This document shows positions 1 through 12,110 of a stretch of DNA of 64,000 nucleotides, piece after piece. The notes under the pieces are model-generated. The model searched no databases. It was given only the letters and a program-made list of their open reading frames with translations, and was not told the DNA's origin. The DNA is from Hevea brasiliensis (lineage: Eukaryota; Streptophyta; Magnoliopsida; Malpighiales; Euphorbiaceae). The DNA lies in assembly GCF_030052815.1 (NCBI RefSeq), contig NC_079510.1, positions 8,441,375-8,505,374 of the forward strand. Direction: 5' to 3'. Both the position numbers and the translations under genes were made by a program. Positions within the stretch are counted from its first letter, which is position 1, and each line of letters starts with the position of its first letter.

Positions 1-144
1 AGCCACGTGCTGAGCAAATTGTGCAGGAAACTGTGGCATTTGTGGGGATGATGCCACCAACCCACTGATATTCTAGAGAGCTGGGGCTTCCCCTTGGGCC
101 TCAGCCTTTATCGACTGCTCAATAGAGCGATCCCCTTCTTCCAT
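1..144 (-). pseudogene. gag N-terminal fragment of element F
   Basis: The ATG is at 144-142, about 170 bases downstream of the primer site. The translation starts MEEGDRSIEQSIKAEAQGEA and aligns residue by residue with the gag start of element A at 9059. It holds one in-frame TAG where A has CAG (Gln), so it is not intact. It runs off the window after about 48 codons, before the capsid and zinc-knuckle regions. In an intact element gag would form the cytoplasmic virus-like particle. Confidence 0.75.
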
Positions 145-309
145 TTCAAATTGGGGTTAAGATATCTCCTAAACAAATAACACAAGAAGATTCTCTCCGT
201 TAGTTTATATTTATGATGTAATGCACTGTATGTAACAAATAAGGACATTGAGCAGTTATACTTATCAAAGAAAAGACACAAATTCATAAGTTAAAACATA
301 CTTTAAAAA

Positions 310-327
310 AACCAGGCTCTGATACCA
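310..327 (-). other. Primer binding site of element F (initiator tRNA-Met type)
   Basis: On the minus strand this reads TGGTATCAGAGCCTGGTT, which is the complement of the initiator tRNA-Met 3' end except for about one base, as remembered from the common plant primer site. It starts 8 bases inside the LTR edge (TGTTTTAG spacer), the same spacing as in elements A and B. Confidence 0.85.
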
Positions 328-335
328 CTAAAACA

Positions 336-3300
336 TGTCACACCATACTCCTCTATAAGGTATAACATAATCTCATAGAATACCTAATGAACTAGCGAAC
401 TTCACCTATCGATAACTCATTAAGTACCCTACAAGGGATTTTAAAACTTTTTTTCTTACTCTTTGGAAGTGGTGAGCATTTTCTTATATTTAATAAAAGT
501 TTAAAAACTAGTTCAAATTTTTGTCCATTTTATTTTTACGTAAATTTTGAAAAAATTTCGGCAGAGTGCCGTATGTATTCTAAGAAAACAGTTCTTCAAA
601 AACCTATAAAACACATCCAATAATTCTTTTTCATCAAACTCACTACTACTTTAATACAACTCAACATCATTTCTCAAACTCTAAAATTCAAATAAATAAT
701 TCACAACTCAATTGTCATCAAAATAGTACTCAATATTTCTATTCAGTTTTCATTAAAGTAAAAATAAATTACATTTATCAACCACTTTACATTAGCAAAT
801 CCAAAATAATATTATTACAAACTTTATACAATTGCTCATGGCCAGTTTATACATGTACGTACATTTACATAAATCAAAATAAATATTGCAATTAGGGTAT
901 AAAATATACCCGAAAGAACTTCAGGGGTGTAGCTCCAATAACATCAGTAGCTCACTCTGCTACTCCTCTAGTCTCTATATCTGTGACAGCAATAACTGCC
1001 ATTGCTGAATACTGTAACTCAATGGTGCACAACATACTAAAATAATATTTATGCATAATTCAAATCACATTTATTCAAATACAGTACTGAAAATGAAAGA
1101 CAGATGCAAAACATGATTTAATAACTTTTAGTCCAAACAATTTCATTTAGAAAGTCTCAAAATAATTTCATAAAAACACACAGTTATATCATGCCATTCG
1201 AAACATATTCATCTCAATATCCGGAGGCTTATGAGAAATCACAAGGCTAGCTAGCTCAAATATATGGGTACCCATTCAATTTCTTCTTCTACTGGCACAC
1301 ACCTCAACACTTCAGCGAGAGAAGGAATCAAAATTCGAAACTAATTTCTTCCACTAGTCATGCTAGTGAGACATTCAAATATATGGTCATGACACTATGG
1401 TTTCAAAACTATCTTAGCAATTTACTAAACATTTATTGACATTTCAAACACATACAAGTAAACTTTCAACAATTTAAGTCAAAAGCATAATATACATTTC
1501 AATACAATTAATTCACAATTTAATATCACAATTCATTCAAAAAAATTTGTAGAAGAAAATTTACAGAAATTCTATGTTGTGCACAAACCTTATACGAGTC
1601 GCCTCTTGGCCTTGACTCGATGTTTCGGGTTCTTTCCTGGTTTTCTTTCCACTGAAACACACAATTCCACAGTGTTTCAGTACCATAAATTATCATAAGT
1701 CAAAAATAATTTCAAATCTAACTTTAATATGCTTAATTTGACGTTCTTTGAAATTTGTATTTTGGGGTTACTATTCACGATACTATTTAAGTCAATTTGT
1801 TAACTTTCTAATGCTTAAAAGGTATAGGAATTCTAATTTCACCCACATACCACATTTTGGTTACCTAATTTGTTGGTTTTGATTGTTTTCTCAAACTTCA
1901 AGTCCCTTAGGCACAAATTTCAAATTTTCAGTTTTGGTGTTTAGTTTTGCACTGTTCCATTGGTCATGTTGCTATTATAATTTGGCTAAGTTTTCTTTAT
2001 AGAAGATGTTCCTTATTGTCTTAACTTTATTTCCCTTTTTGAATCACTCCATTTGGAGTTTTTTAGCCTAAGTTATAGCCATTTGAACATGGCTGGCCGG
2101 ATTTAGTGTTACCCAGAATTCTGGGCAAATTTTGGATTTTGGCAACTTTTATGGTTGATTGCAGGTGGATTTTCAAATAGGTTATGGTCAAAATTTGGAT
2201 TTGTTTTCTTCATGAAAGTTGTATAGCTATGTCTCAGCTTTCTATTGGTAAAAATTCAGGTCATTTGGACCTTCCTAGACCAAGTTATGGTCATTTACAT
2301 AGCTACTATTCTTTTAGTCATTTTTATACAGGTCAGTGTGCCCAATCCGGATTTAACCTAATTGTTCACTAAGATATGGTCACTTTCTGGGCATGATTCC
2401 TGAATAAAAAATGTGTCATTTTGTGTCTAGTTTCATTCCCAATTGGCCTCACACCAATTGGGTTGGTAAATTTTTAGTTTTGGTCCCTAAAAGGGACCTA
2501 GGTCATGCTGGTTGCAGATTGACCCTCTCTAATCCGAATTGAAACTTGTTTCCAACAAATCATACACATCACAAATGGTCACAATTGACCATTTCTCAAC
2601 TCAAATAAGGTCAATAACATCATTTGGCCAATTCTAAAATTTTTCTTCAATTTTTCACATGCTCAAAACCCTGGCTACACACAAAGCTTAATCTAATGCA
2701 ATTTAAACTGTGTATTCATGTTCTATACACCTAATTCACCTCAAATAGCCATTCAAAACTATCAAACTCATTCATATCAAACCCTAACCCTAGCTAAACG
2801 AATTTTATGTTTGGTCCCTCAATAATTGTTTTTGTTTGGATTTAAGTTAAAATCTAAGTTAACTTAACTAAGAACATAGAATTTTAACAAAAGAATTCAA
2901 ATTTACTTACTAACCTTTGTTTGATTTTCCAATCAATAATTTTCCTCCTTTTTTCTTCTTTCTTACTTCTTCAATCTCCTCTTCTAGTTGCCCAAATAAG
3001 GTTTAATCATAATTTAGTGAAATTTTGGGGGGATTTCTAGGGTTCGTGAAGCTTTAAATTTTAGCTTCAATGGAGGAAATATGTGAGAGAGATGAGAGAG
3101 GGATGAGGGACTGCTAACTTGGGAGAAAATGAAGATGACCATTTTTTTTTCTTTTCTTATATTTTTATGTCTTATTTAGTGCCTTTGACTTGGTCAAATA
3201 AAGTGGGTAAATAAAAATTAATTTTGACATCATATGTGATGTCATCAAGGTAATGCAATAAAACTTTTTTCTTTTCTTTTTTCATTTTCATTAATTTTTC

Positions 3301-3808
3301 AATAGTTCTTTAATTTAATTCTCGATTCCAAAATTTTCTTTTCTCCAATTTTATTGGACAGTTAGGTCAGGAGTCAGCTCTAGGGGTGAATTGACCAAAT
3401 TGCCCATCGCTGATTCAATCCGATTTGCAAGTTATTCGATATTTCTTTCGAATCCCTGATCTAATTATTTGACCTGCTTAACAATTCCTTTTCGTGATTT
3501 TCTCTTTTCCACTGTGTTCGCAATGGTCCTAAGGACTGCGGAGTCACATTTTACGGTTCGAAATTTGAGTTTAGACTGACCTCGCAATCATTCCTGAGAA
3601 GGTCACCTATCGCTGTGACTCCCGGCTCATTTAACTTATTATGTTATGTTTTTCTTATTTATACTTAACTATTTGGCAATTACTAATTATTTGTGTTCAG
3701 GCCTTATTTAGGTGTCTTAGATGTGGTTCTAATCCTCTTACTTGTTTTGACCGACACTGGTCACCGGAGCAGTGATATATACCAGGCTATGCAAATAGGG
3801 ATGTTACA
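336..3808 (-). repeat. 5' LTR of element F (3473 bp)
   Basis: On the minus strand it starts TGTAACATCCCTATTTGCAT and ends GTGTGACA. It contains the blocks shared by all the Tekay-like LTRs here: a TATAAATA-like motif about 145 bases from the start, the ACTGAAACAC/GTGTTTCAGT inverted repeat (1651-1681), a GAGTC/GACTC dyad just beyond it, the TTGTGCACAA palindrome, and the CGGCA-GAG-TGCCG dyad (559-571). It most resembles the solo LTR at 14693-18317. The open reading frames inside it are short and unconserved. Confidence 0.85.
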
Positions 3809-5483
3809 GAAAATCTTTTTAAATTAAGAATTGAAATTAAAAGAGAACATAATATTCATAGCAAATGGAGTTTGACATAAACCATGACTCCAGCTCGAAT
3901 TGAGATTTTGTAACAGAGAGATTCTAGTGCATGGTAACATATGATTAAAGGTTCATTTAAGGTATTCCCTATTACTAATTGGGTGGCCATAGCATGCTAT
4001 GCTAGGTGTTAACCATGGTTTATGAGGTGCATAAAATGATTTAGAGAAATCATTTATGGTAAGAAAGAGTTCTGATGATATTAAGAGTTAATATCATATC
4101 TCATTGCCAATTAGTGATGAGCCTAGTGAGTCACACACATACACAAGTAATCACCAAGTTAAATATGATTTAATTAATTAGTTAAAGAGTTTAATTGATT
4201 AATTAAACAGTTTTAGTTTGCAATTAGATTGCAAAGTCCCTAGCATGGCTTGAAACCAAATCTAGGTTATTTGATGTATAGTATAAGTTAAATTTATATT
4301 TAAAGTATTTAAATATGAATTTAATTATGAGAAATTAATTAATAAAGATTAATTAATTAATTTATATTTGATATAAATTGATTAGAAGAGGAGAAATATA
4401 ATTTTTGGGTTGAGAACTCAAAATTACAACACAAGGGTAATTTAGTCATTTCACAAGGTGACATGTGGCACCATGAGATGGTGACACATGGCACCATATA
4501 AGCTTGCCATTTGTCTTCCGATCATGTAAGATGATCAAAGTCAAGATTAAATCTAGCTTTGACACTTGGCATAATGTGATTGGGTCAATTAAACTAAGAT
4601 GCAATCAGAAGATGACATGTGGCAAGGGTTTTAAGTGGTGACGTAATTATAAAAGGGAAAGGATGAAAGAATAAAACATATTCTGATTTTTATCAAAGAG
4701 GTGCCGCCACCCTTGAAGCTTTCATCCTCTCTTCTTCTTCATCTCTCATCAATTCAAAGAGAATTGCCCATATTCTCTTGAATTAAAATTGCTAGAAATT
4801 ATTTCTAGTGTCCTATATACATCTACAACCTCTCTAAAGGCAAATCCGTAATTTCTAATTAGTTGGCAAGGCTTTAGAAGTTGTTCAAGGGGCTGCCATT
4901 GGTGATCTTGGTGTGGACAAGCTAGAGGGACAACATCTAGGGTCCTAGGTGCTTCACAAAGGTACCAAACACATCTACAGTGCATCAAAATGTTAGTGCA
5001 CATGTTCTTGAATTAATCTAGAGTTCTAATGAATTAATTTGTTAATTCTAAAATCTTAAATGGCAAATGTAGATCCTAATACATATTAAAAGTGTTTTAA
5101 TATGCAATTGAACATTGAAATTAATAGGTAAATAATGAATCTTGCATGATGCATGAGACCTTAGAAGATAATTTTTGAATTCAATGTTCTAATCTAATAA
5201 TTTTCATGTTTCTGCTCCTTCACTATATAGGTAAAGACACCCTTTCCTCTCCCCTGCCAAGTGATTTGAATAATAAGTAGGAGGAAATCTCTCTCTTAGA
5301 AACCCTAGCCATAAGAGGCAAATCCCAATCTCTTTCCTCTTAGTTTAAACAAAGTTTTAGGGTTAGTATTTGTGAAAAAAGTTGGTTTAGGTTCTGGGAA
5401 AGATTATCTTAAGGTTTAGTATAAAAGTTATAAAATTTGAGTTTAGCTATTTAAGTAAATAAATAATGTTTCTAGTTGTTTAA
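3809..5483. other. Unassigned sequence between F and A; possible copia-like LTR at about 3.9-5.2 kb
   Basis: No gene is recognised. The stretch from about 3890 to 5222 looks like a promoter-bearing LTR of another family. It has a TATAAAAG box at 4648-4655 followed by a pyrimidine-rich leader rich in CTTCTTC, and a possible CA end at 5222. I found no convincing matching TG end or target duplication, so the call is tentative. From 5223 to 5483 there is another TATA-like motif (CTATATAG) and an AT-rich tail that continues across element A at 24468, because A inserted here. Confidence 0.35.
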
Positions 5484-8400
5484 TGTAACACCTCTATATA
5501 CATAGCCTGATATATTTTACTGTTCTGGTGATCAGTATTGGTCCGAACAATTAAAAAGATTAGAACTATATCTAAGTCACCTAGAAAAGCCCTGAATGGA
5601 AATTAATAGTGATTACCAGAAGGTCAAGTATAAATAAGAAAAATAAAGCATAAAAGGTTAAATGAGCTGGGGGTCACAACAATGGGTTACCTTACCTGGA
5701 AGTGACTGCGAGGGCAACTATAACTCTAATTTTGAATGAGACATTGTGACACCGTAGTCCTAAGAAGTATTGCGAAGTTAGTGGAAAAGAGAAAATCACA
5801 TAAAGAGTTAATATGTAGGTCAAATAATTATATCAGGATTCTGAAAGAAACACTGAATTATTGGCAAATCGGATCAGACCTGTGAGGAGCAAATTGGTCA
5901 ATTCACCCCTAGAGGTGACTCATCGCCTAACTGTCCAATAAAATCTAAAAAATGAAAAATTTTGAAATATAGAATTAAATTAAAGAAGTATGGTAAAACA
6001 AAAGAAAAAGAAAAGAAAAGAAAATAGGATTATGACATCATCAACCATATGTAAGCATGATCTAATAAAAGGAATTTAATTTTTATTTAATTAAGTAATT
6101 TCTATTGGACACCTTAAAAGTAAAGAAAGAAAAAAAAAAAGAAAAGAAAAAAGTCATCTTCTTTATTTGGAGCTCCATGGTCGAATAGCATTCCCTCTCT
6201 CTCTACACATTTTTTCATCTTTCTCACTAGATTTTCCCCAAGTCTTCACCTTAAAACACCTAGTAGTCTTCATAAAAAATTCTCCTTACCTCTTGAGGAA
6301 TCACTTGGGAGCATAAAGAAGAAAGGAATTGGAAGTAAAAAGCTTGAAGATTTTCCCTAAGAGAGGTTAGTGCCCATTAATATATTATTGTTATGTATTC
6401 CTTGTAAACTAGCTAAAGATGATCAAATAAGTAAGAAATTGAAGGAAATTATGGGTGAATTTGAGAAGTGTAAATTTCAGCCATCAAGTAGTGAACTAGG
6501 GTTGGCTTGAGTTTGATGAATTTAAAAGTGTAATTGAGTGTAAATTAGTATGTAGAAGATAGCTATACACTTTAATTGCACTAATTGAATAAGATGCAAA
6601 AATTAGGGTTCTTGAGCTAATGAATTTGGGGGAAAATTTGGTGAAAATTGGAATTTGATGCAATTGGACCTAAGTGAGGTTAGAAATGGTCAATTGGGGC
6701 CAATTGGGGTGTGTTAGAATGGTGAGAATTGAAAGGCAATTTGGATTAGTGAGGGTTCACTTTTGGGCAGTTTGACCTAGGTCCATTTAAGAGACCAAAA
6801 CTATAATTCTACCACCAAAATTGGTATGAGGTCAATTAGAGATGAAAATAAACACATAATGACACAATTTTAATGTAGAAATCATGCCCAGAAAATGACA
6901 TTAAGATAGTGAACAATTAGGTCACATCTAGGTAATGCACACTGCCACTGTACAAAAGTGACCAAATGAACAGGCCATAACTTGGTGAAGGAAGGCCCAA
7001 ATGACTTGCATTTTATACCGATGGAAAGTTGAGACATAGCACTACAACTTTTATGAAGAACACAAACCCAAATTCTGACCGTAACCCATCCAAAAAGTGA
7101 GCTGCAATTAGCACACCAAAACTGCTAGAACCAAGAAAGTGCCCAGAATTTTGGGTAGATATTAATCCGGCCGGCCTTAGAAAAATAGGCATATCTTGGG
7201 CTACAAAACTCCAAATGGAGTGATTCAAAAAGGAAATTAAAGCTAAGATAATAAAAAACAATTTTGAGGAAGAACACTTAGCCAAATTTCTACAGTAACC
7301 AGACTAATAGAATAGTAAAAAATAGGGGACCAAAACTAAAAAATTGAAATTTCTGTTAGGAGACTTAGAAATTGAAATGGCAACTAATGCCAACAAATTA
7401 GATACTCAAAATGTGGTATGTGGGTGTAATTGGAATTCACATGCCTATTAAGCGTGAGAAAGTCAACATTTTGACTTGAATAGTGCCATGAATAGTAACC
7501 TCGAAATGCAAAATTTGAAAAATACCATTTTAAGCACATTTAAGGGTACCATTAAATAAGCATGAAATAAATTGTTGGATTTATTATGAGGTGTGATACT
7601 GAAACACTGTAAACTGTGTGTTTCAGCTGAAAAAGATACTAAGAAGGATAAGGATAAGTGAGTCAAGGCCTAGAGGCGACTCAGTCCAGGTTTGTGCACA
7701 ATAACTTTAAACTATTGCTTTCATATTAAAACCTTGATCTGTTATGCATTGTAAGTGTATTGTGTTAATTTTGAATTTCAAAAACTATTGTGTTGCCACT
7801 TTGTGAATGTAAATTGGACTTTGAAAATTGATTGGATTTTGCATGCAATATTTGAATAAATAATTTTAAATTGATTTCGGATTCACACTTAGTATGATAG
7901 TACCATATTATTCCTCCTACATTTATGGGGTTGAGATCGATTATTTTTCCTCCCTCTCTGGCTTGCCAGTTGAGGTCGAGATCGGATGAGTACTCATATA
8001 GCTAGCAAACCACCTCCCTTATTGATTTCAATTAGTGAGGTTGTAGATTGCTTTATCATAGTGTACAACATAACCTAAGTTGTGTATAGATTGGCAACAC
8101 TGTGTTTATTAAATTTTTTGATAAAATTGTGTTATAAATGTGATTTGAAAATTGTGAAATATGATTGTGAAATGTTTGAATTATTATTATTAGTGAATGT
8201 TTAATTTCAGCATGTTAAATATTTTTTTTTTATTGTACACCACTGATAAATCATACTCAATGACTTCACTGACTTGACGAGGACTTCACTGACTTTTTGG
8301 TACGGGTGTTATTTTATACCTAATGTATTTAGTTTGATGTAAATATAGAATTGTTCATATGTATTGATATAAATTGAGCAGTTGTATAGTAAACTTGTAA

Positions 8401-8868
8401 TAATATCATTTTTGGATTTTATGTCTGTAAATTATTTTTTTTTTATGCAATGTGCATGAATTTATCTAGTTATTTTTGAAAATATTTGGGATGTGAATTT
8501 TGAATGGAAATTGATTGAATTGTGTTGGTTTGAGATTTATTTGGAGGTTGGGTGTTGTGAAATAAATTGTTAGAAGTACTTTTTACAGGTCTTTAAAATT
8601 TAGTTTTTCCCAATTACAGACGGCACTTTGCCAAAATTTTTACAAAATTTGCGGAAAAATAAAATTTATCAAAATTTTCACCTAGTCTTTAAAATGAAAT
8701 TAAAAGTTTTTAATACCTGTTAAAAGTGCTCACCACCTTCAAAAGAAGATAAAATTGTTTTAAAATCCCTTGTTGTGTATTTAATAGATTATCGATAGGT
8801 GAAGTTTGGTAATTCATTAAGTATACTATGGGAACATGTCATGCCTCATGGAGGGATAATGTGTGACA
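5484..8868 (+). repeat. 5' LTR of element A (3385 bp)
   Basis: It starts TGTAACACCTCTATATACAT and ends GTGTGACA, and is followed by TGTTTTAG and the primer site. A TATAAATA motif lies at 5629-5636 and is kept at the same place in the other LTRs; it is a candidate promoter element. The inverted-repeat cluster is at 7598-7706 and the CGGCA/TGCCA dyad at 8621-8633. The three pieces of its 3' LTR add up to about 3.45 kb, close to this length. Confidence 0.92.
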
Positions 8869-8876
8869 TGTTTTAG

Positions 8877-8894
8877 TGGTATCAGAGCATGGTT
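8877..8894 (+). other. Primer binding site of element A (initiator tRNA-Met type)
   Basis: The sequence TGGTATCAGAGCATGGTT starts 8 bases after the LTR. Its first 12 bases are the standard plant initiator tRNA-Met complement. It is where minus-strand cDNA synthesis would start. Confidence 0.88.
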
Positions 8895-9058
8895 TTGAAA
8901 TGAGTTTTGACTATGCATGTGAATATTTCTTTTGATAAGTACAACTGCTTAAGTGTCCTAAATTGATACATATGACATATTTACATCATGAATGTGAACT
9001 AACCGAGGTCAACCTCCTTGTGTTTGTTATCAGGGAGTAGAAAATTATTTGAATCGGA

Positions 9059-10225
9059 ATGGAAGAAGGAGATCATTCCATGGAACAGTCTGTAGAGGCT
9101 AAGGCATAAGGGGAAGCCCCAGCACTCCAGAATGTGAGTGGGTCAGCCACTCCAGCTCCTCAAGTGCCATAGTTTCCTGCTCAATTTGCATAATAAATGG
9201 CTGCGTTATTCCAATTAATGGCCAACAATGTACCTACTCAAGCACATGCAGCACAACCACAGCCCCCAACCCGACAATATGAGAAGTTAATGAAGTTTGG
9301 GGCTACAGAATTTAAGGGAACTGTGGATCTGCTAGAGGCAAAACAATGGATTGAAAGAATAGAGAGAGTTTTTAGGAAGCTATAGTGTAATGAAGAGCTG
9401 AAGTTTGAGTATTCAGTTTCATGACTGCAAGGGGATGCATATGAATGGTGGAAGACCATCCCCCATAACTTGGTGGAACCTCCAGTCCTTACCTGGTTAG
9501 ACTTCTTGAGGGAATTCAGGCAGAAATGGGTCCCTGATGCTTATGTGAATATGAAGTTACAAGAATTTCTGAGTTTGAAACAAGGGGACAGAACCATAGC
9601 AGAATATGAAAGAGACTTCTCTTGCCTGAGCCACTACGCTGGAAGCCTAGTTTCCACTCCCAGAGATCGGTGTAAGCAGTTTGAGGCCGAGTTAAGGCCT
9701 AGCTTGAGAATTCAAGTGGTAAGGTTCAGACACTAGAATTTTTTAGAATTAATCTCACAAGCCCTCGAAGTAGAAAGAATTGAAAATGAAGGATTAGTTA
9801 AGAAGGGTACACAAGAGGAAGAGAAGATTGAAAAGGCCACTGGTCAAGCACTTAAAAGTGGTTCAGGGAAGAGGAAGAATTTTAGGGGATCCAACTCCCG
9901 CAAATCTAGTAGAGGTAAATTTTTTGGCCAGAGACCACCCCGATCTGGTTAGCAGACCAGGCAAACACCCAGAGGGGCATTATCGGTTCGTCAATGCGAG
10001 ACCTGCAGCAAAACACATGGTGGGGTATGCTTCAGAGCCACAGGGGCATGTTTTAACTGTGGAGGGACCGGGCATTTTGCTAAAGATTGTACTAGTCCAT
10101 GCCACTCTAGACCAACTGCCACATCAGAGGGATCAGCCCAAGCCTCTACACCGAGGGGTTCATAGCCAGCTAGCAGAGGCAGAGGCAGAGGTAGGGTAGT
10201 ACCCCAGGGAGCCAAAGCACAGTGA
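9059..10225 (+). pseudogene. gag polyprotein of element A, with many stops
   Basis: One frame runs from the ATG at 9059 to the TGA at 10223 with no frameshift but about nine internal stops. The N-terminal part is acidic and Gln/Pro-rich. The capsid part (about 9290-9780) holds the retrotransposon gag pattern ATEFKGTVDLLEAKQWIERI, then GDAYEWWK and a REFRQKWVPDAY segment. A basic Ser/Arg/Gly stretch follows, then a CCHC zinc knuckle (CFNCGGTGHFAKDC, from 10049), preceded by a Cys/His-bearing CETCSKTHGGVC segment. Gag would coat the RNA in virus-like particles. Almost every stop sits where a Gln or Trp codon is expected, which fits C-to-T decay. It cannot make a full protein. Confidence 0.9.
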
Positions 10226-10716
10226 ATCAGCTAGAACAAAGCAGTGCTCCAGCCAGAGTCTACACAATGAGACAGCGAGAAGAGGCTGAGACATCTAACA
10301 TAGTTGTTTGTACCTTCTCAACTTTTAATCAAGATGTATTTATGCTCTTTGTTCTTGATTTCACCCATTCCTATGTTAGTGCTAGCATCATTGATTGTCT
10401 TACTGTTCCGTGTGTAAAAGTGGATTTTGAGGTGCTGGTAATGAGTCTGCTAGGATAAGAGGTCAGGGTCAATAGAATGTATAGAGATTGTCCTTTAGTG
10501 ATCCAAGGACATACTTTTCTGTCCAATCTGATTGAAATGCCATTTAGAGATTATGATATCATCTTGGGCATGGATTGGTTAGCCAGGAATCATGCTATGA
10601 TTGACTGTACACTGAAGACAGTCACTTTTGGTCTCCCTCAGTATGGTGATGTGGTAATATATGGGGAGAGGTAGTTATTTCCATCAAACATCATTTCGGT
10701 TGCACTAGCTAGAAAA
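10226..10716 (+). pseudogene. Aspartic protease region of element A, active site lost
   Basis: The frame changes by one base at the gag end, then two open stretches (10222-10458, 10477-10674) in the same frame give a retropepsin-like fold. An approach strand SNIVVCTFSTF is followed by LDFTHSYVSASIID, where the family has L-D-S-G-A-T-H-S-F-I/V. The Ser-Gly of the D-[ST]-G triad is missing here. The later ILGMDWLARNHAMIDC segment is the conserved C-terminal protease motif. In-frame stops (GGATAA, GGTAG) again sit at expected Gln codons. The enzyme would have cut Gag-Pol; this copy cannot be active. Confidence 0.85.
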
Positions 10717-12110
10717 ATGATCAGAAAGGGGTGTGAAGCATACTTGGCACATGTGATAGACACCCAAGTAGGGAGTTCAGCATTGAGGGATATCCCTACA
10801 GTATGTGACTTTCCGGATGTGCTCCCTGATGAGGTGCAGTTTGAAATTGATGTTATGCCTGGTGTGGACCCAGTCTCCATAACACCTTACAGAATGGCAG
10901 CTGCTAAATTGAAAGAGTTAAAGGTGCAGTTGCAAGAGTTACTTGACAAGGGCTTCATTCGCCCTAGTGTGTCACCTTGGGGAGCGCCAGTGTTGTTTGT
11001 TAAGAAGAAAGATGGCACTCTCCGCTTGTGTATTGATTACTGGCAGTTGAATGAGATGACAATAAAGAACAGATATCCGTTACCCCACATTGATGACTTG
11101 TTTGATCAACTAAAAGGTGCAGCTGTGTTCTCCAAAATTGACTTAAGATTGGGTTATTATCAGCTGAAGGTGCAAGAGCAGAGTATCCCAAAAACTACTT
11201 TTAGAACTCGATATGGCCATTATGAGTTCCTGGTCATGCCATTCGGGTTAACTAATACTACGACTACATTTATGGACACACATTCTTCAGGCCATACCTA
11301 GATCAGTTTGTGATGGTATTCATTAATGACATATTAGTCTATTCTAAGAGTGCAGAGGAGCATGATAGATATTTGCGGATTGTGCTACAAAGTTTGAGAG
11401 AAAAACAACTATATGCTAAATTGTTGAAATGTGAATTTTGGCTGAAAGAAATTTCTTTCTTGGGGCACATAGTATCGGCAGAAGGTATTAAGGTAGATCC
11501 CAGCAAGATAGAAGCTATCCTTAATTGGAAGCCACCCAGGAATATCACAAAAATTCACAGTTTTCTGGGTTTAGCTGGTTACTACCATCGGTTTGTGAAG
11601 GGATTTTCTATGTTAGCTTCTCAACTGACCAAGCTACTTCGGAAAGATGTGAAATTTCAGTGGACGGATAAATGCCAGCAGAGTTTTGAAGAGTTGAAGA
11701 GATGTTTGACTGAAGCTCCAGTCCTGACTTTACCTACACTGGGCAAAGAATATATAGTTTATAGTGATGCTTCTCACAATGGGTTAGGCTGTGTACTGAT
11801 GCAAGATCGAAATGTTATTGCATATGCATCATGCCAGCTGAAACTGCATGAGAGAAACTACCCAACACATGACTTAGAGCTTGCTGCCATTGTATTTGCT
11901 CTGAAGATCTGGTGACATTATCTGTATGGGGAGAAGTGTTACATCTACACAGATCACAAGAGCTTGAAGTACTTGGGCACCTAGAAAGAATTGAATTTGA
12001 GATAGAAGAGATGGTTAGAGCTGACAAAGGACTATGATTGTCTAATAGACTACTAGCCAGGAAAAGCTAATGTAGTGGCTGATGCCTTAAGTCGTAAGAC
12101 TATGGCAAGT
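10717..12110 (+). pseudogene. Reverse transcriptase and RNase H of element A
   Basis: The RT fingers and palm are clear: [20 protein letters not shown], then [33 protein letters not shown] and [11 protein letters not shown] frameshift near 11275-11300 separates these from the next part, which holds the catalytic box as FINDILVYS; the family has F-[IV]-D-D, so the first catalytic Asp of the pair is Asn. The thumb ([20 protein letters not shown]) and RNase H ([36 protein letters not shown], then YTDHKSL and ADALSRK) follow, broken by stops at 11913, about 11983 and after. It would copy element RNA to DNA in the cytoplasmic particle. Its order and motif wording match Tekay-like chromoviruses. 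Confidence 0.92.

Larger units (their letters stand above)
1..3808 (-). mobile_element. Element F: 5' end of a Tekay-like Ty3/gypsy retrotransposon, cut by the window edge
   Basis: Read on the minus strand, this is a 5' LTR (3808 to 336), an 8-base spacer, a tRNA-Met-type primer binding site and the first codons of gag. The rest of the element lies left of the window. The LTR ends, primer site and gag start match element A. The 5 bases outside the LTR at the right are GAAAA; the partner duplication would be outside the window. The minus orientation is fixed by the primer site and the gag reading direction. Confidence 0.85.

Noticed and set aside
4749..5003. 84-codon minus-strand ORF
   Set aside because: It overlaps a probable LTR promoter region, is unique and has no motif.
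5223..5483. Start of a host gene (TATA-like motif and leader)
   Set aside because: No coding frame follows on either side of element A, and the sequence looks more like old LTR material.
7013..7666. Minus-strand ORFs within A's 5' LTR, similar to ORFs at 18935-19519 and 37680-38136
   Set aside because: They recur only because the LTRs are homologous. Their frames differ in length and are broken by indels.
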